Source: JAKZSU01 sp047517485 (GTDB taxonomy: Bacteria > Pseudomonadota > Alphaproteobacteria > UBA7887). From it: a stretch of 29,813 bases of DNA. The translations under genes and the position numbers were made by a program. Under the pieces are notes generated by a model that searched no databases, was not told the DNA's origin, and was given only the letters and a program-made list of their open reading frames with translations. The first letter of the stretch is position 1; each line of letters begins with the position of its first letter. The stretch is from positions 1 to 29,813 of the forward strand of contig JAKZSU010000022.1 of NCBI GenBank assembly GCA_047517485.1, read 5' to 3'. This document shows, piece by piece, positions 1 through 8,009 of the stretch.

Positions 1-99
1 GCGCCACGCAGGCTGCCTCGCATAAGCTCGGGCGCGCGGTCGCGCTTGCCGTGAGCGGTGCTCACGGAATTCAGAGCGATCTTGAGGTGCGGCGCGCCC
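1..99. other. Left edge, possible start of next sulfur-operon gene
   Basis: No complete gene lies here. On the minus strand, an open frame continues from the end of soxZ to the window edge and offers a GTG at 65-63 and an ATG at 22-20 (reading M-R-G-S-L-R-G before the edge). In many sox clusters soxA or soxB follows soxZ, so a gene may start here, but no convincing ribosome site is visible and 7 residues are too few to name it. Confidence 0.2.
49..67 (-). other. Perfect 8-bp hairpin after soxZ
   Basis: The arms CCGTGAGC and GCTCACGG are perfect inverted repeats around a 3-base loop, 33 bases past the soxZ stop. No T-run follows on the minus strand, so it does not look like a simple intrinsic terminator. 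It could be an mRNA-protecting or processing stem between soxZ and the next gene. It also overlaps the GTG at 65-63, making that codon a poor start. Confidence 0.35.
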
Positions 100-453
100 T
101 TACCCGGTGTCGTCGAGGACGGTGAGTTCGGCGACCGCGTGGGTGGAGATGCCGTCGTCGTCGATCCATTCGATTTCGACTGCGCCGGACTGGTCGACGC
201 GGAGCTTGAAGGCGAGGTAGGGATTGGCCGAGGTGCCCGAGCCCCAGTCGGCGACGAAGACCTCGGCGCCATTGTAGCGGCAGATCAGCTTGTTGAGGAT
301 GAAGCGCGGATAGATCAGCGTCTTATCCTCGACGTAGCGCACGCCGGACTTCATCTCGTGCTCGGCCAGGGTCTTGACCGTGATCACCGAGCCCTTTAGC
401 GCGGTGTCGGGGTCGAGTTTGACGCGTCTGCGGGGTTTTCTGTTGTCCGCCAT
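100..453 (-). CDS. soxZ: Sulfur oxidation protein SoxZ
   Basis: SoxZ is the partner of SoxY in the periplasmic carrier complex to which sulfur intermediates are covalently attached during thiosulfate or sulfide oxidation. The 117-residue product shows family landmarks: an early K-G-x-V-I-x-V-K-T-L-x-E-H-x-M strand, the central N-K-L-I-C-R-Y-N-G-A-E-V-F segment, the A-D-W-G-S-G-T-S-A-N-P-Y-L-A-F block and the acidic W-I-D-D-D-G turn near the C terminus. SoxZ has no export signal in the family and is thought to travel with Tat-exported SoxY; none is visible here. I chose the ATG at 453 (M-A-D-N-R-K) because the upstream extension lies inside soxY. The start is 4 bases from the soxY stop, so translation is probably coupled. 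Confidence 0.95.
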   Translation of the reverse strand: MADNRKPRRRVKLDPDTALKGSVITVKTLAEHEMKSGVRYVEDKTLIYPRFILNKLICRYNGAEVFVADWGSGTSANPYLAFKLRVDQSGAVEIEWIDDDGISTHAVAELTVLDDTG

Positions 454-457
454 CGGC

Positions 458-967
458 CTATCCGCAACCGCTGCCCGTGACCTCGACGAAGGCCTCGGTG
501 GTGGCGACGCTGCCGTCACTCATTTTCGCCACCACCACCAGCGGCGCGCTGGCGGCCATGCGGCAGCGTCCGCTCACTTCGGCCTCGCCGTTCGCCGGGG
601 TGAAGTGAAAGCGCGAGAGCTCGGGATAGGGATTCTCCAGCGCCACCAAGTGGACCGAGACCGGATGATCGTCGGCGGTCATCGCGCAGTCGACGCGAAT
701 GGTGAAGGGCACCGCGGTGGCGTTCTCGGCGAGATCGGGCGCGGTCAGATGGACCACGCCGGCGCGCGGGATGCGATCGCCGATCAGCTCGGCGACGATG
801 CGCTCGGCCTCGGCGCGATCGGCGATGTCGCGTTGCTTGGCGTGAAAATCTTGGGTGGGGGCGCTTACGTCGTCGGCCAATGCGGCGCGGCCGATCAGCA
901 AGGCCGCGCCCGAGGCGGAAGCCGCCGCCAGCAAGCGCCGGCGGCTCATGGCTCCTGAATTACCCAT
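458..967 (-). CDS. soxY: Sulfur carrier protein SoxY
   Basis: SoxY carries sulfur intermediates on a cysteine at the end of a flexible C-terminal arm in the periplasm. The 169-residue ORF has a Tat-type signal (S-R-R-R-L-L at residues 8-13, then an Ala-rich stretch ending A-L-A), a SoxY body, and the C-terminal end T-G-S-G-C-G, where the penultimate Cys is the expected carrier. The usual tail is Gly-Gly-Cys-Gly-Gly, so this one is slightly shorter. Two starts are possible: 967, used here, or 949 (M-S-R-R-R), which has AGGAG only two bases upstream. A better-looking AGGAGAGAG lies about 23 bases before 967. It sits 58 bases after the flavoprotein gene and just ahead of soxZ. Confidence 0.94.
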   Translation of the reverse strand: MGNSGAMSRRRLLAAASASGAALLIGRAALADDVSAPTQDFHAKQRDIADRAEAERIVAELIGDRIPRAGVVHLTAPDLAENATAVPFTIRVDCAMTADDHPVSVHLVALENPYPELSRFHFTPANGEAEVSGRCRMAASAPLVVVAKMSDGSVATTEAFVEVTGSGCG

Positions 968-1025
968 GTTCGAATGGTCGTCTATCAGAGCTCTCTCCTA
1001 AATTGACCGAGGGCCATCCTTGGTA

Positions 1026-2321
1026 TTAAGCGAGCATGTCGCGCCAGATCGAGTGCGCCCAATCCTCGGCGTTTTGCCGGATCAGCGGGGTGCTGGTCGG
1101 CGACAGGCCGGTGGCGCCCTTGATCGGCAGGATCTTCTTCTCCTCGTCGTTGTAGTCGTAGACCGCGCTGACCGAGATGCCCTCGGCGGCGCTGACCAGG
1201 CTGTAGCAGGTATTCGCCATGCTCGGCCTGGGCGTCTCGCGATCGTTGAGCATGGCGACCACGGCGGCGGCCGCGACCTTGCCCATCGAGTTGGCGATAT
1301 AGCCCGATTTCGGCACCTTGCCGACCGTCGAGCCGTCGGTGGAGTCGCCGACCACTTGCACATTGTCGGCTTCGGTCGCGGTGAAGTCCCAGGGATTCAC
1401 CGGTACCCAGCGCCGGCCCTCGGGGATCAGACCGGCGTCGAACGCGAGGGTATTGGCCTGTTGCTCGGGAATGACGTTGGCGACATCGGCGGTGATTTCG
1501 TCGAAATCGCTGTACAGCGTCTTGGTCGAGGGATCGACGCGCACGACCTTTTGTTCGGTGCGATAGTCGATAATGCCTTCGTAGAGCGCGTCCCAGGCGG
1601 CCTTGAACAGCTTGCCCTTGGAGACGATCTTGGGATTGGCGTCGAAGACGACGATACGCGCGCCCGGTTTGTTGTGCTTGAGATAATCGGCGATCACCGA
1701 GATCCGCTCGTACGGCCCGGGCGGGCAGCGGAACGGCCCAAGCGGGACCGACAGAGCGACGGTGCCGCCATTGGGCATCGCCTGAAGTTGGTTGCGCAGG
1801 GTCTGGGTCTCCGACCCGGCTTTCCAGGCCGCCGGGAAGGCGTCCGCCGGGGCGTCCGACAGACCCTCGATCAGGCCCTTGCGCAAGGTAATTCCGGGCG
1901 ACAGGACGAGCCGGTCATAGCTGATGAAGCCGCCGCTGGCGATGGCGACGGTTTGCGCCCCGGTGTCGATCCCGGTGACCGTGTCGGTGACCAGTTTGAC
2001 GCCATGATTACTCGCCAGACCGTCGTAGCTGACGGTGATGTCGGCCATCGTCTTGATGCCGCCGATGACCCAGTTGCTGATCGGGCAGGAGTGGAAGATT
2101 TCGCCTCTCTCGATCAATACGACCTCGATCGAGGTGTCCTGCATGCGGATATATTTGGCCGCCGTGTTGCCGCCCCAACCGCCGCCGATAACCACCACGC
2201 GCTTGCCCGATTTCGGTATCACCTCGCCGGTGGCGAGCGCGGGAAGCGGCAGTGTGCTGGCCGCCAGGACGCCGGCGCCGACGGCGCTCGACTGGATAAA
2301 ACGTCTGCGTGAAATCGTCAT
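1026..2321 (-). CDS. fccB: Flavocytochrome c sulfide dehydrogenase, flavoprotein subunit (FccB/SoxF)
   Basis: This FAD protein oxidises sulfide in the periplasm and passes electrons to a c-type cytochrome partner. The 431-residue product starts with a Tat signal (S-R-R-R-F-I-Q, residues 4-10; A-L-A near 30), then the dinucleotide fold V-V-V-I-G-G-G-W-G-G (42-51). Cys199 in R-C-P-P-G-P-Y-E-R and Cys372 in N-T-C-Y-S match the two redox-active cysteines of the family (Cys161/Cys337 in the Allochromatium enzyme). A third Cys at 79 (H-S-C-P) lies in the region linked to flavin attachment. The start at 2321 has a GGGGG ribosome-site-like run about 7 bases upstream. Neighbours are its probable cytochrome subunit upstream and soxYZ downstream. 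Confidence 0.95.
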   Translation of the reverse strand: MTISRRRFIQSSAVGAGVLAASTLPLPALATGEVIPKSGKRVVVIGGGWGGNTAAKYIRMQDTSIEVVLIERGEIFHSCPISNWVIGGIKTMADITVSYDGLASNHGVKLVTDTVTGIDTGAQTVAIASGGFISYDRLVLSPGITLRKGLIEGLSDAPADAFPAAWKAGSETQTLRNQLQAMPNGGTVALSVPLGPFRCPPGPYERISVIADYLKHNKPGARIVVFDANPKIVSKGKLFKAAWDALYEGIIDYRTEQKVVRVDPSTKTLYSDFDEITADVANVIPEQQANTLAFDAGLIPEGRRWVPVNPWDFTATEADNVQVVGDSTDGSTVGKVPKSGYIANSMGKVAAAAVVAMLNDRETPRPSMANTCYSLVSAAEGISVSAVYDYNDEEKKILPIKGATGLSPTSTPLIRQNAEDWAHSIWRDMLA

Positions 2322-2408
2322 GATAACCCCCGACTTGTCGCGTCGACGGCGCCGTCACCGATCGGTGAAGTGCGGCGCATCGTCGAATGCGCGAGCTTTG
2401 TCATTGTC

Positions 2409-3011
2409 TTAACGCTGCGCCGCGTAGAACTGCGCCGCCAACTCGATATCGCTATCGCTCACCGCGTCGAGCGCGGCGGAGGCGATGCCATGGCTACGCG
2501 CGCCGGTCTTGTAGGCCTTAGCGGCGAGCGCCAGATAGGCCGCCGACTGACCCGCGAGCCGCGGCCCGTTGGCGGTGCTCTTACCCGACGAGGCATGGCA
2601 CGCGGCGCACTTCGTGTCGGCCACCACTTTACCGAGCGCGACCTTGGTCGCATCGACCGGTGCCGCGCTGGCGACCCACGGTTGGGCGGCAAACCATCCG
2701 GCGATGGCGTCGATCTGGGCGTCGTCATAGCCGGCGGCGAAGATCTTCATGACATAGAACGAGCGCTCGCCACTCTTGTAGGCGCGCAGACTGTCAGCCA
2801 AATAGGCGGGACTTTGGCCGCCCAAGACCGGAATCGTGGATCCCGGTGACGCACCGCTGGTGCCATGACACCCGGCGCAGGTTTGCGACAGTCTGAACCC
2901 CTCGTCCGCGCTGGCGCTTGTTGCATTCATCCCCGCCATCACCGCCGCCACGACACCGCATGCCGCGATCAGGGTCCTGATGTCGGGTCGCCGTCTCAAC
3001 CCATTGGACAT
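2409..3011 (-). CDS. Diheme cytochrome c, probable FccA/SoxE electron acceptor of the flavoprotein
   Basis: A 200-residue exported protein of cytochrome c4-like architecture: a hydrophobic signal segment (residues 12-35), heme site C-A-G-C-H at 45-49 and second heme site C-A-A-C-H at 135-139. Each is followed by a G-Q-S-x-A-Y-L-A helix and a Y-K-(S/T)-G-x-R-S segment, so the protein is an internal duplication. Met88 is the likely axial ligand of heme 1. No Met follows the second heme motif; the aligned position is Ala and His174 lies three residues earlier. The start at 3011 (M-S-N-G) was chosen over 3074 because GGGGAG lies six bases upstream and the signal then begins properly. It is the first gene of the operon with fccB, soxY and soxZ. 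Confidence 0.9.
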   Translation of the reverse strand: MSNGLRRRPDIRTLIAACGVVAAVMAGMNATSASADEGFRLSQTCAGCHGTSGASPGSTIPVLGGQSPAYLADSLRAYKSGERSFYVMKIFAAGYDDAQIDAIAGWFAAQPWVASAAPVDATKVALGKVVADTKCAACHASSGKSTANGPRLAGQSAAYLALAAKAYKTGARSHGIASAALDAVSDSDIELAAQFYAAQR

Positions 3012-3084
3012 TAAATACTCCCCTCGTCGGCCGGACATCGGCGCGGCAATTCCACCGCGAAACCGAGCCGGCAATTCTTATGAC

Positions 3085-3113
3085 ATTACAATCATATCCG
3101 ACCACGCGGTCAA
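3085..3113 (-). promoter_or_regulatory. Sigma70-like promoter of the sulfur operon
   Basis: On the minus strand, TTGACC (3113-3108) is followed after exactly 17 bases by TGTAAT (3090-3085). Both hexamers are close to consensus. Transcription would begin near 3078 and give an untranslated leader of about 67 bases before the cytochrome start. The surrounding DNA is more AT-rich than the genes. I could not identify an operator for a known sulfur-responsive repressor. Confidence 0.6.
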
Positions 3114-3336
3114 CGATACAGCCCCGTTCACATTAATTTCATCACGCCGGCGCGGCGGCCGATCGGCGGCGAACGCGTTTCCGGCGGCAAATTGTCGCCG
3201 ATTTCCCGCCGTCGGCGCCCGATGGCGAGGTTTTGCTTGCCACCGATGGCGCGAATGTGAAGAGTCGGCGACCAGGATTGGAATCGCCCGGGTGTGGCAA
3301 GCCGACGATACGGACACGCGCCCGCTAGCATAGGGG

Positions 3337-3357
3337 CGGCCGGACATTTTCCGGCCG
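3337..3357 (+). other. Hairpin in the leader of the EF-G-like gene
   Basis: CGGCCGGA and TCCGGCCG are perfect 8-base arms around a 5-base loop, ending 12 bases before the ATG of the EF-G-like gene. An A-run, not a T-run, follows, so this is not a forward terminator. It may affect ribosome access or mark a start-site region. The 3114-3336 stretch before it contains no gene I can support. Confidence 0.35.
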
Positions 3358-3369
3358 AAAAATTAGGCC

Positions 3370-5397
3370 ATGGCACCAAAGGCACCCTCGGGTCCGCGCA
3401 GCATCGCGTTGATCGGACCCTTCTCAAGCGGCAAGACGACCCTTCTCGAGAATCTGTTGTTCGCGACCGGCGCGATCCAGCGCAAGGGCTCGGTCAAGGA
3501 AGGCAATATGGTCGGCGACAGCTCGACCGAAGCGCGCGAGCGCCAGATGAGCGTCGAAATTTCGGTCGCGGATTTCGAGTTCATGGGCGAGCGTTTCACC
3601 GTGCTCGATTGCCCCGGCTCGCTCGAGTTTCTCCAGGAAACCCTCGATGCGGTGGTCGGCGTCGATGCCGCGATCGTGGTCGTCGAGCCGGAAATCGATC
3701 GTGCGGTGGCGCTGGCGCCGCTATTGCATTTTCTCGAGCAACGCTCGATCCCCTACATGATCTTCGTCAACAAACTCGACCGTATGTCGGTGGCGCTGCG
3801 CGACGTGCTGTCGGCGTTGCAAGATCAGACCGAGCGCGCCCTGGTGGTCCGCCAGGTGCCGATCGGCGACAGCGAGTCGGTGACCGGCTATATCGATCTG
3901 GTTCACGAACGCGCCTACTCGTATCAGGGCGACGACGCGTCCTCGTTGATCGAGATCCCCAGTGAAATGAGCAACGACGAGCAAGCGGCACGTACCGAGA
4001 TGCTCGAGTCGCTGGCCGATTTCGACGACACCTTGCTCGAGCAACTGCTGGACGACGTGATCCCGCCGACCGACGAGATATTCAGCGCGATCAAGAAGGA
4101 TTTCCAAGACGGCCTGGTGGTGCCGGTTTTGCTCGGCGCCGGCGAGCACCAGCACGGGGTGCGGCGACTGCTCAAGGCGATGCGCCACGACATCCCGGAG
4201 AACCAGGCGTCGGCGGAACGCGTCGGGTTGGCCGAAGGCAGCGATACCGTGGTCCAAGTCCTCAAGACCTATAACACCGGTTCGAGCGGCAAGTTGTCGC
4301 TGGTGCGGGTGTGGCGCGGCGCGCTCGCGGACGGCGCGACTCTCGACGGCCAACGGGTCGGCAGTGTCAACCGTATGGTCGGCCAGACGATCACCAAGAC
4401 CGCCAACGCGGCGGCCGGCGAGATCGTCGCGCTCGGCCGCATGGACGGGGTGAAGACCGGTGATCTCTTGTCGTCCGGCGCGAAGCCCGAGATGCCTGAC
4501 AGTCTTGTCGTTGAGCGCCTCAAGCCAGTATATGCTTTCGGTATGGAGGCGGAGAACCGCTCCGACGAAGTGAAACTCTCGGACGCGCTCCACAAACTTA
4601 TGGAGGAAGACCGGTCGCTGGTCACCGAGCAGAACGCCGATACCCATCAACTGCTGTTGCGCGGCCAGGGCGAGATGCATCTGCGGGTGGCGTTGGGCCG
4701 GTTGCGCAACAAGTTCAATTTGCCGCTGCTGACCGAGCCGCCGCGGGTTCCCTATAAGGAGTCCATTCGTCGTCGTATCGAGCGGATCCAGGGCCGTCAC
4801 AAGAAACAGACCGGCGGACATGGCCAATTCGGCGACGCCTATATCGACGTCGCGCCGCAACCGCGCGGCGCCGGCTTCGAGTTCAAGAATTCGATCGTTG
4901 GCGGGGTGATTCCGAAGCAGTACATCCCCGCGGTCGAGGCCGGGGTCGTCGATTATTGCAAAAAAGGGCCACTCGGATTTCCCGTCGTCGACGTTCGTGT
5001 CGATCTGGTGTTCGGCTCTTTCCATGCCGTCGACAGCTCGGAAATGGCCTTCCAAATGGCCGGCAAGATCGCCATGGGCCAAGCCATGCCGAAGTGCCAG
5101 CCAGTCTTGCTCGAGCCGATTTTCCACGTCGCGGTGTTGGTGCCGACCGAATTTACCGCCCAGGTTCAGCGCCTGCTCAGTGGCCGGCGCGGGCAAATTC
5201 TCGGTTTCGAGGCGCGTGAGGGCTGGAAAGGCTGGGACCAGATCTCGGCGCTCCTGCCGCAGGTCGAGATCAATGACCTGATAATCGAACTGCGTTCATT
5301 GAGCCGCGGCGTCGCAACCTATAACTACCGATTCGAAAGCTTGCACGAACTATCGGGCAAGCTTGCCGCCGACGTGGTCGCGCAAGCAGCGGAATAG
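3370..5397 (+). CDS. Elongation factor G-like GTPase (EF-G paralogue)
   Basis: A 675-residue member of the EF-G superfamily, a little shorter than housekeeping EF-G (about 690-700). The GTPase domain shows G1 G-P-F-S-S-G-K-T-T (16-24) and G4 N-K-L-D (134-137). G3 is D-C-P-G-S (80-84), where canonical EF-G has D-T-P-G-H; the catalytic His is therefore Ser. The switch I consensus R-G-I-T is also altered to R-Q-M-S. Downstream lie domain II (near 260-350) and an EF-G domain IV-V region with R-H-K-K-Q-T-G-G-H-G-Q-F-G-D, an EF-G hallmark. The role is probably a specialised, stress or recycling-type translational GTPase, but this is inference. It stands alone, with a divergent sulfur operon upstream. 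Confidence 0.9.
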   Translation: MAPKAPSGPRSIALIGPFSSGKTTLLENLLFATGAIQRKGSVKEGNMVGDSSTEARERQMSVEISVADFEFMGERFTVLDCPGSLEFLQETLDAVVGVDAAIVVVEPEIDRAVALAPLLHFLEQRSIPYMIFVNKLDRMSVALRDVLSALQDQTERALVVRQVPIGDSESVTGYIDLVHERAYSYQGDDASSLIEIPSEMSNDEQAARTEMLESLADFDDTLLEQLLDDVIPPTDEIFSAIKKDFQDGLVVPVLLGAGEHQHGVRRLLKAMRHDIPENQASAERVGLAEGSDTVVQVLKTYNTGSSGKLSLVRVWRGALADGATLDGQRVGSVNRMVGQTITKTANAAAGEIVALGRMDGVKTGDLLSSGAKPEMPDSLVVERLKPVYAFGMEAENRSDEVKLSDALHKLMEEDRSLVTEQNADTHQLLLRGQGEMHLRVALGRLRNKFNLPLLTEPPRVPYKESIRRRIERIQGRHKKQTGGHGQFGDAYIDVAPQPRGAGFEFKNSIVGGVIPKQYIPAVEAGVVDYCKKGPLGFPVVDVRVDLVFGSFHAVDSSEMAFQMAGKIAMGQAMPKCQPVLLEPIFHVAVLVPTEFTAQVQRLLSGRRGQILGFEAREGWKGWDQISALLPQVEINDLIIELRSLSRGVATYNYRFESLHELSGKLAADVVAQAAE

Positions 5398-5487
5398 CGG
5401 AATTCAGCCATTATCGATGATTTTCGAACGACGGTGCCCAGGCCCAATTCGCCAATAGCGACGGATTTGTGCTAGAGTCGCCGACAA

Positions 5488-5592
5488 ATGACCAACCGTC
5501 CGAAGGCGCAACCGGGGCGGACAGGGGCGCGGAAGCTCGGCAAAGACGGGATCGTATCCCAAGCCGGGCCAGATTGGTTTCGACCGCGATGA
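5488..5592 (+). CDS. Possible small basic ORF (34 aa)
   Basis: An ATG opens a 34-codon frame rich in Arg, Lys and Gly. A TGCTAGAGT sequence (extended -10-like, TAGAGT at 5473-5478) lies about 10 bases before the ATG, so a transcript could begin almost at the start codon. There is no ribosome site, no -35 hexamer that convinces me, and no recognisable family. It may be chance. It occupies the 280-base gap between the EF-G-like gene and the CBS gene, where nothing else is evident. Confidence 0.15.
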   Translation: MTNRPKAQPGRTGARKLGKDGIVSQAGPDWFRPR

Positions 5593-5677
5593 TTTGGCGA
5601 GTATGGCAAACTCTCTTGCCGAACGACGTGCCTGGATTGTCCCAAGGCGTTGCGGCTCCGTTTCAGGAGGCCGAGAC

Positions 5678-6106
5678 ATGTACGTGAAAGATATTTTGCA
5701 GCATAAGGGAAACGACGTTTTCACCGTCGATCCCGACGCGACTGTCCAAGATCTCACCAAGTCCCTGACCGTGCATCGGATCGGTGCCGCGGTGGTGGTT
5801 GACGGAGAGGGTGCGGTGGCTGGCGTCGTTTCCGAACGTGACGTCATCCGTGGCGTCGCCGATCATGGCGATACCTGTTTGGCCCTGTCGGTACGTGACC
5901 TGATGACGACGTCGGTGATTACCTGCGAGCCGGACACCCCGATCCAGGATGTTATGGGTCTGATGACCGAGCACCGCATCCGCCACGTCCCGGTAATCGA
6001 GGACGAAGCGCTGGTCGGGCTGGTCAGCATCGGCGACGTGGTGCGCGATCGGATCGCCGAGGCGGAGCGCGAGGCGGCACAACTGCGGCAATATATCACC
6101 GCGTGA
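5678..6106 (+). CDS. CBS domain-containing protein
   Basis: A 142-residue cytosolic protein made of a Bateman pair. The first CBS domain spans roughly residues 3-60, with V-F-T-V-D-P-D-A-T-V-Q-D and R-I-G-A-A-V-V-V. The second spans about 72-130, with M-T-T-S-V-I-T-C-E-P-D-T-P-I-Q-D-V and H-V-P-V-I-E-D-E. Such pairs bind adenine nucleotides or SAM and sense energy state; no catalytic domain is attached, so the partner is unknown. The start at 5678 has AGGAGG at 5665-5670, seven bases upstream. An upstream in-frame extension to 5594 is rejected because it lies before this strong ribosome site and has no domain character. Confidence 0.9.
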   Translation: MYVKDILQHKGNDVFTVDPDATVQDLTKSLTVHRIGAAVVVDGEGAVAGVVSERDVIRGVADHGDTCLALSVRDLMTTSVITCEPDTPIQDVMGLMTEHRIRHVPVIEDEALVGLVSIGDVVRDRIAEAEREAAQLRQYITA

Positions 6107-6370
6107 GCACCCCGCGGGGGGCGGTCGCGTTACGCCGCGCGTGGCAATAGGTTGAACGCGCGATCGCCGGCTGCCAGCGGCTCAATTTCCGAGTTCGCGA
6201 TTTTCATCACCATTTGGGCGTGCCACGGTTTCGATAACCCTTGGTAATGTCTTGACTCGTGTGGGCAATGCCACGAAAGTCACCGCAGTACGCCGACGCG
6301 GATTGTCCGAGACAAAACGGCTAGCGCGTGGCGTTATGATGTGATGTCGACCTAGGGAGGGGATGGTCAC

Positions 6371-7942
6371 ATGCAGCAGTTCATTAGATTTCCACACTGG
6401 ATAGTGGCGCTCGTCGCGATGACGGCGCTGATGGTGTCCGCGACCGCGGCGACCGCGGCGGACGGCGCAGAAATTCTCGATGCCCGATGCGGCGCGTGTC
6501 ATGCCGATGAAGGCGGTGGCCTGACTCGGATCAACGGGCAGCGCAGAACGCCCGAGGGATGGCTGATGACCATCGTTCGCATGGGCATCATGCACGGCGT
6601 CGAAGTTCCGTCCGATGAGAAGCGGACCTTGGTCAAGTATCTCGCCGACACGCAGGGATTGGCGCCGTCCGAGGCGGAGCCCTATCGCTACATCCTCGAA
6701 CGCCAGCCGGCGTATATCGAGGATTTTCCGCCGGAATATTTCTACATGTGCGCGCGCTGCCATTCCGGCGCGCGGGGCGCCTTGCAGCGCCGCACCCGCG
6801 ACGAATGGCTCATTCATATCGATTTCCATCTCGGGCAATGGCCGACCACCGAATATCAGCTCTATGGCCGCGACCGGAAATGGTTCGAAATCGCCACCAC
6901 CGAGACCACCGACTGGCTCACCGAGCACTTCCCGTTCGAGTCCGCGGCATGGAGCGCGTGGCAAGGCCATAGTGTCGATATTTCCGGTGAATGGAGCTGG
7001 GTCGCGCGGGGACCGGGTTTAGGCTTCGCCTACGGCATCCTGACGGCGGACGGCGGTGACGGCGATAATTACGCGGTGTCGACCCCACTCAATATGGCAA
7101 ATGGCGTGACCCGTCAGATGGCGGGCAACGCGATCATCTATACTGGTTACGAGTGGCGCGCCCGGCTCACCGATGATCAGGGCACGCTGCTGTCGATCGG
7201 CACAATTTCCGAGGACGGCAATTCGGCATCGGGTCGTTTCATGAACATCGTCCAGGACGAGATTGGTGCTGACTTCCAGGCGGTGAAGATCCGCGCCGGG
7301 CATTCCCAAATCCTCGCTGTCGAGCCGGGCTACATCAAGGCGGGCGGCGAGACCCAGATCGCGATCCATGGCACCGGCCTGTCCGGGGCCGTCGATCTCG
7401 GTGCCGGGGTCGAGGTGACGGGAACCGTCTCGGCCGATGCGAATATGGTGGTGGTGACCGCGACGGCGTCCTCGGGCGCCGCGATCGGGGCGCGGTCGAT
7501 TTCGGTCGGCGGCACCGCATCCGCCGGTGACGCGATGGTGGTCTATGACGCGGTCGCCTCGGTCAAGGTCGAGCCGGCTTACGCGATCGCCCGGGTCGGT
7601 GAGGGTGGCGGCACGCGGCCGGACCAATACGCGCTGTTCGACGCGGTGGCGTATATGGACGGCGACGTGCGGATCGGGCCAATGCCGGCGACCTGGGTGG
7701 TCGAGCCGTTCGATGAAGTCGCGGCGGATCTCGACGATGTCGGATTCTCGGGCAAGATGGACCCGAATACCGGCATATTCGATCCCGCCGATGCCGGCCT
7801 CAATCCGGCGCGGCCGTTCGAGACCAACAATGCGGGCAACCTCAAGGTTGTCGGCACGGTCGACGACGGCGGTGGAGCGGTCAGCGGTGAAGGCCAGCTG
7901 TTGGTCACCGTCCAACGCTGGAACGACCCACCAATCCGCTAA
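6371..7942 (+). CDS. qhpA: Quinohemoprotein amine dehydrogenase alpha subunit (QhpA)
   Basis: QhpA is the diheme subunit of the periplasmic QHNDH, which oxidises primary amines to aldehydes and ammonia and passes electrons from the CTQ cofactor of QhpC to a soluble acceptor. The 523-residue product has a signal peptide (cleavage near A-T-A-A, residue 30), heme sites C-G-A-C-H (40-44) and C-A-R-C-H (127-131), then a long beta-rich region typical of the alpha subunit. That region includes Ig-like segments with I-A-I-H-G-T-G-L-S-G and V-E-P-A-Y-A-I-A-R-V. The ATG at 6371 has a strong AGGGAGGGG eight bases before it; the ATG at 6363 is out of frame. It is first in the order qhpA-D-C-B. A short TTGTC-CGA-GACAA palindrome (6303-6315) upstream could be an operator. 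Confidence 0.95.
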   Translation: MQQFIRFPHWIVALVAMTALMVSATAATAADGAEILDARCGACHADEGGGLTRINGQRRTPEGWLMTIVRMGIMHGVEVPSDEKRTLVKYLADTQGLAPSEAEPYRYILERQPAYIEDFPPEYFYMCARCHSGARGALQRRTRDEWLIHIDFHLGQWPTTEYQLYGRDRKWFEIATTETTDWLTEHFPFESAAWSAWQGHSVDISGEWSWVARGPGLGFAYGILTADGGDGDNYAVSTPLNMANGVTRQMAGNAIIYTGYEWRARLTDDQGTLLSIGTISEDGNSASGRFMNIVQDEIGADFQAVKIRAGHSQILAVEPGYIKAGGETQIAIHGTGLSGAVDLGAGVEVTGTVSADANMVVVTATASSGAAIGARSISVGGTASAGDAMVVYDAVASVKVEPAYAIARVGEGGGTRPDQYALFDAVAYMDGDVRIGPMPATWVVEPFDEVAADLDDVGFSGKMDPNTGIFDPADAGLNPARPFETNNAGNLKVVGTVDDGGGAVSGEGQLLVTVQRWNDPPIR

Positions 7943-7950
7943 GCGGGGTC

Positions 7951-7979
7951 GCCGGTCGGCTCGCAGAGGGCCGGCCGGC
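7951..7979 (+). other. Strong hairpin between qhpA and qhpD
   Basis: The arms GCCGGTCGGC and GCCGGCCGGC pair over ten positions with one G-T wobble around a nine-base loop, just after the qhpA stop. No T-run follows. Placed between a structural-subunit gene and a modification-enzyme gene, it may protect the qhpA message or lower downstream expression so that QhpA outnumbers QhpD. Confidence 0.4.
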
Positions 7980-8009
7980 GCCGCGCGGCGGCGTGACGAG
8001 GATACACCG

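Noticed and set aside
1020..2312. 430-codon open frame on the plus strand opposite the fccB gene
   Set aside because: It mirrors the recognised flavoprotein and has no domain character; long antisense frames are expected in GC-rich coding DNA.
3721..5196. 491-codon minus-strand frame inside the EF-G-like gene
   Set aside because: Shadow of a clear GTPase gene, with low-complexity His/Arg/Leu content and no family signature.
6107..6130. CCCCGCGGGG palindrome after the CBS gene as a terminator
   Set aside because: The stem has no workable loop and no T-run follows.
6240..6290. TTGACT in front of qhpA as a -35 box
   Set aside because: At the expected 17-base spacing the sequence is GAAAGT, which is not a credible -10 box.
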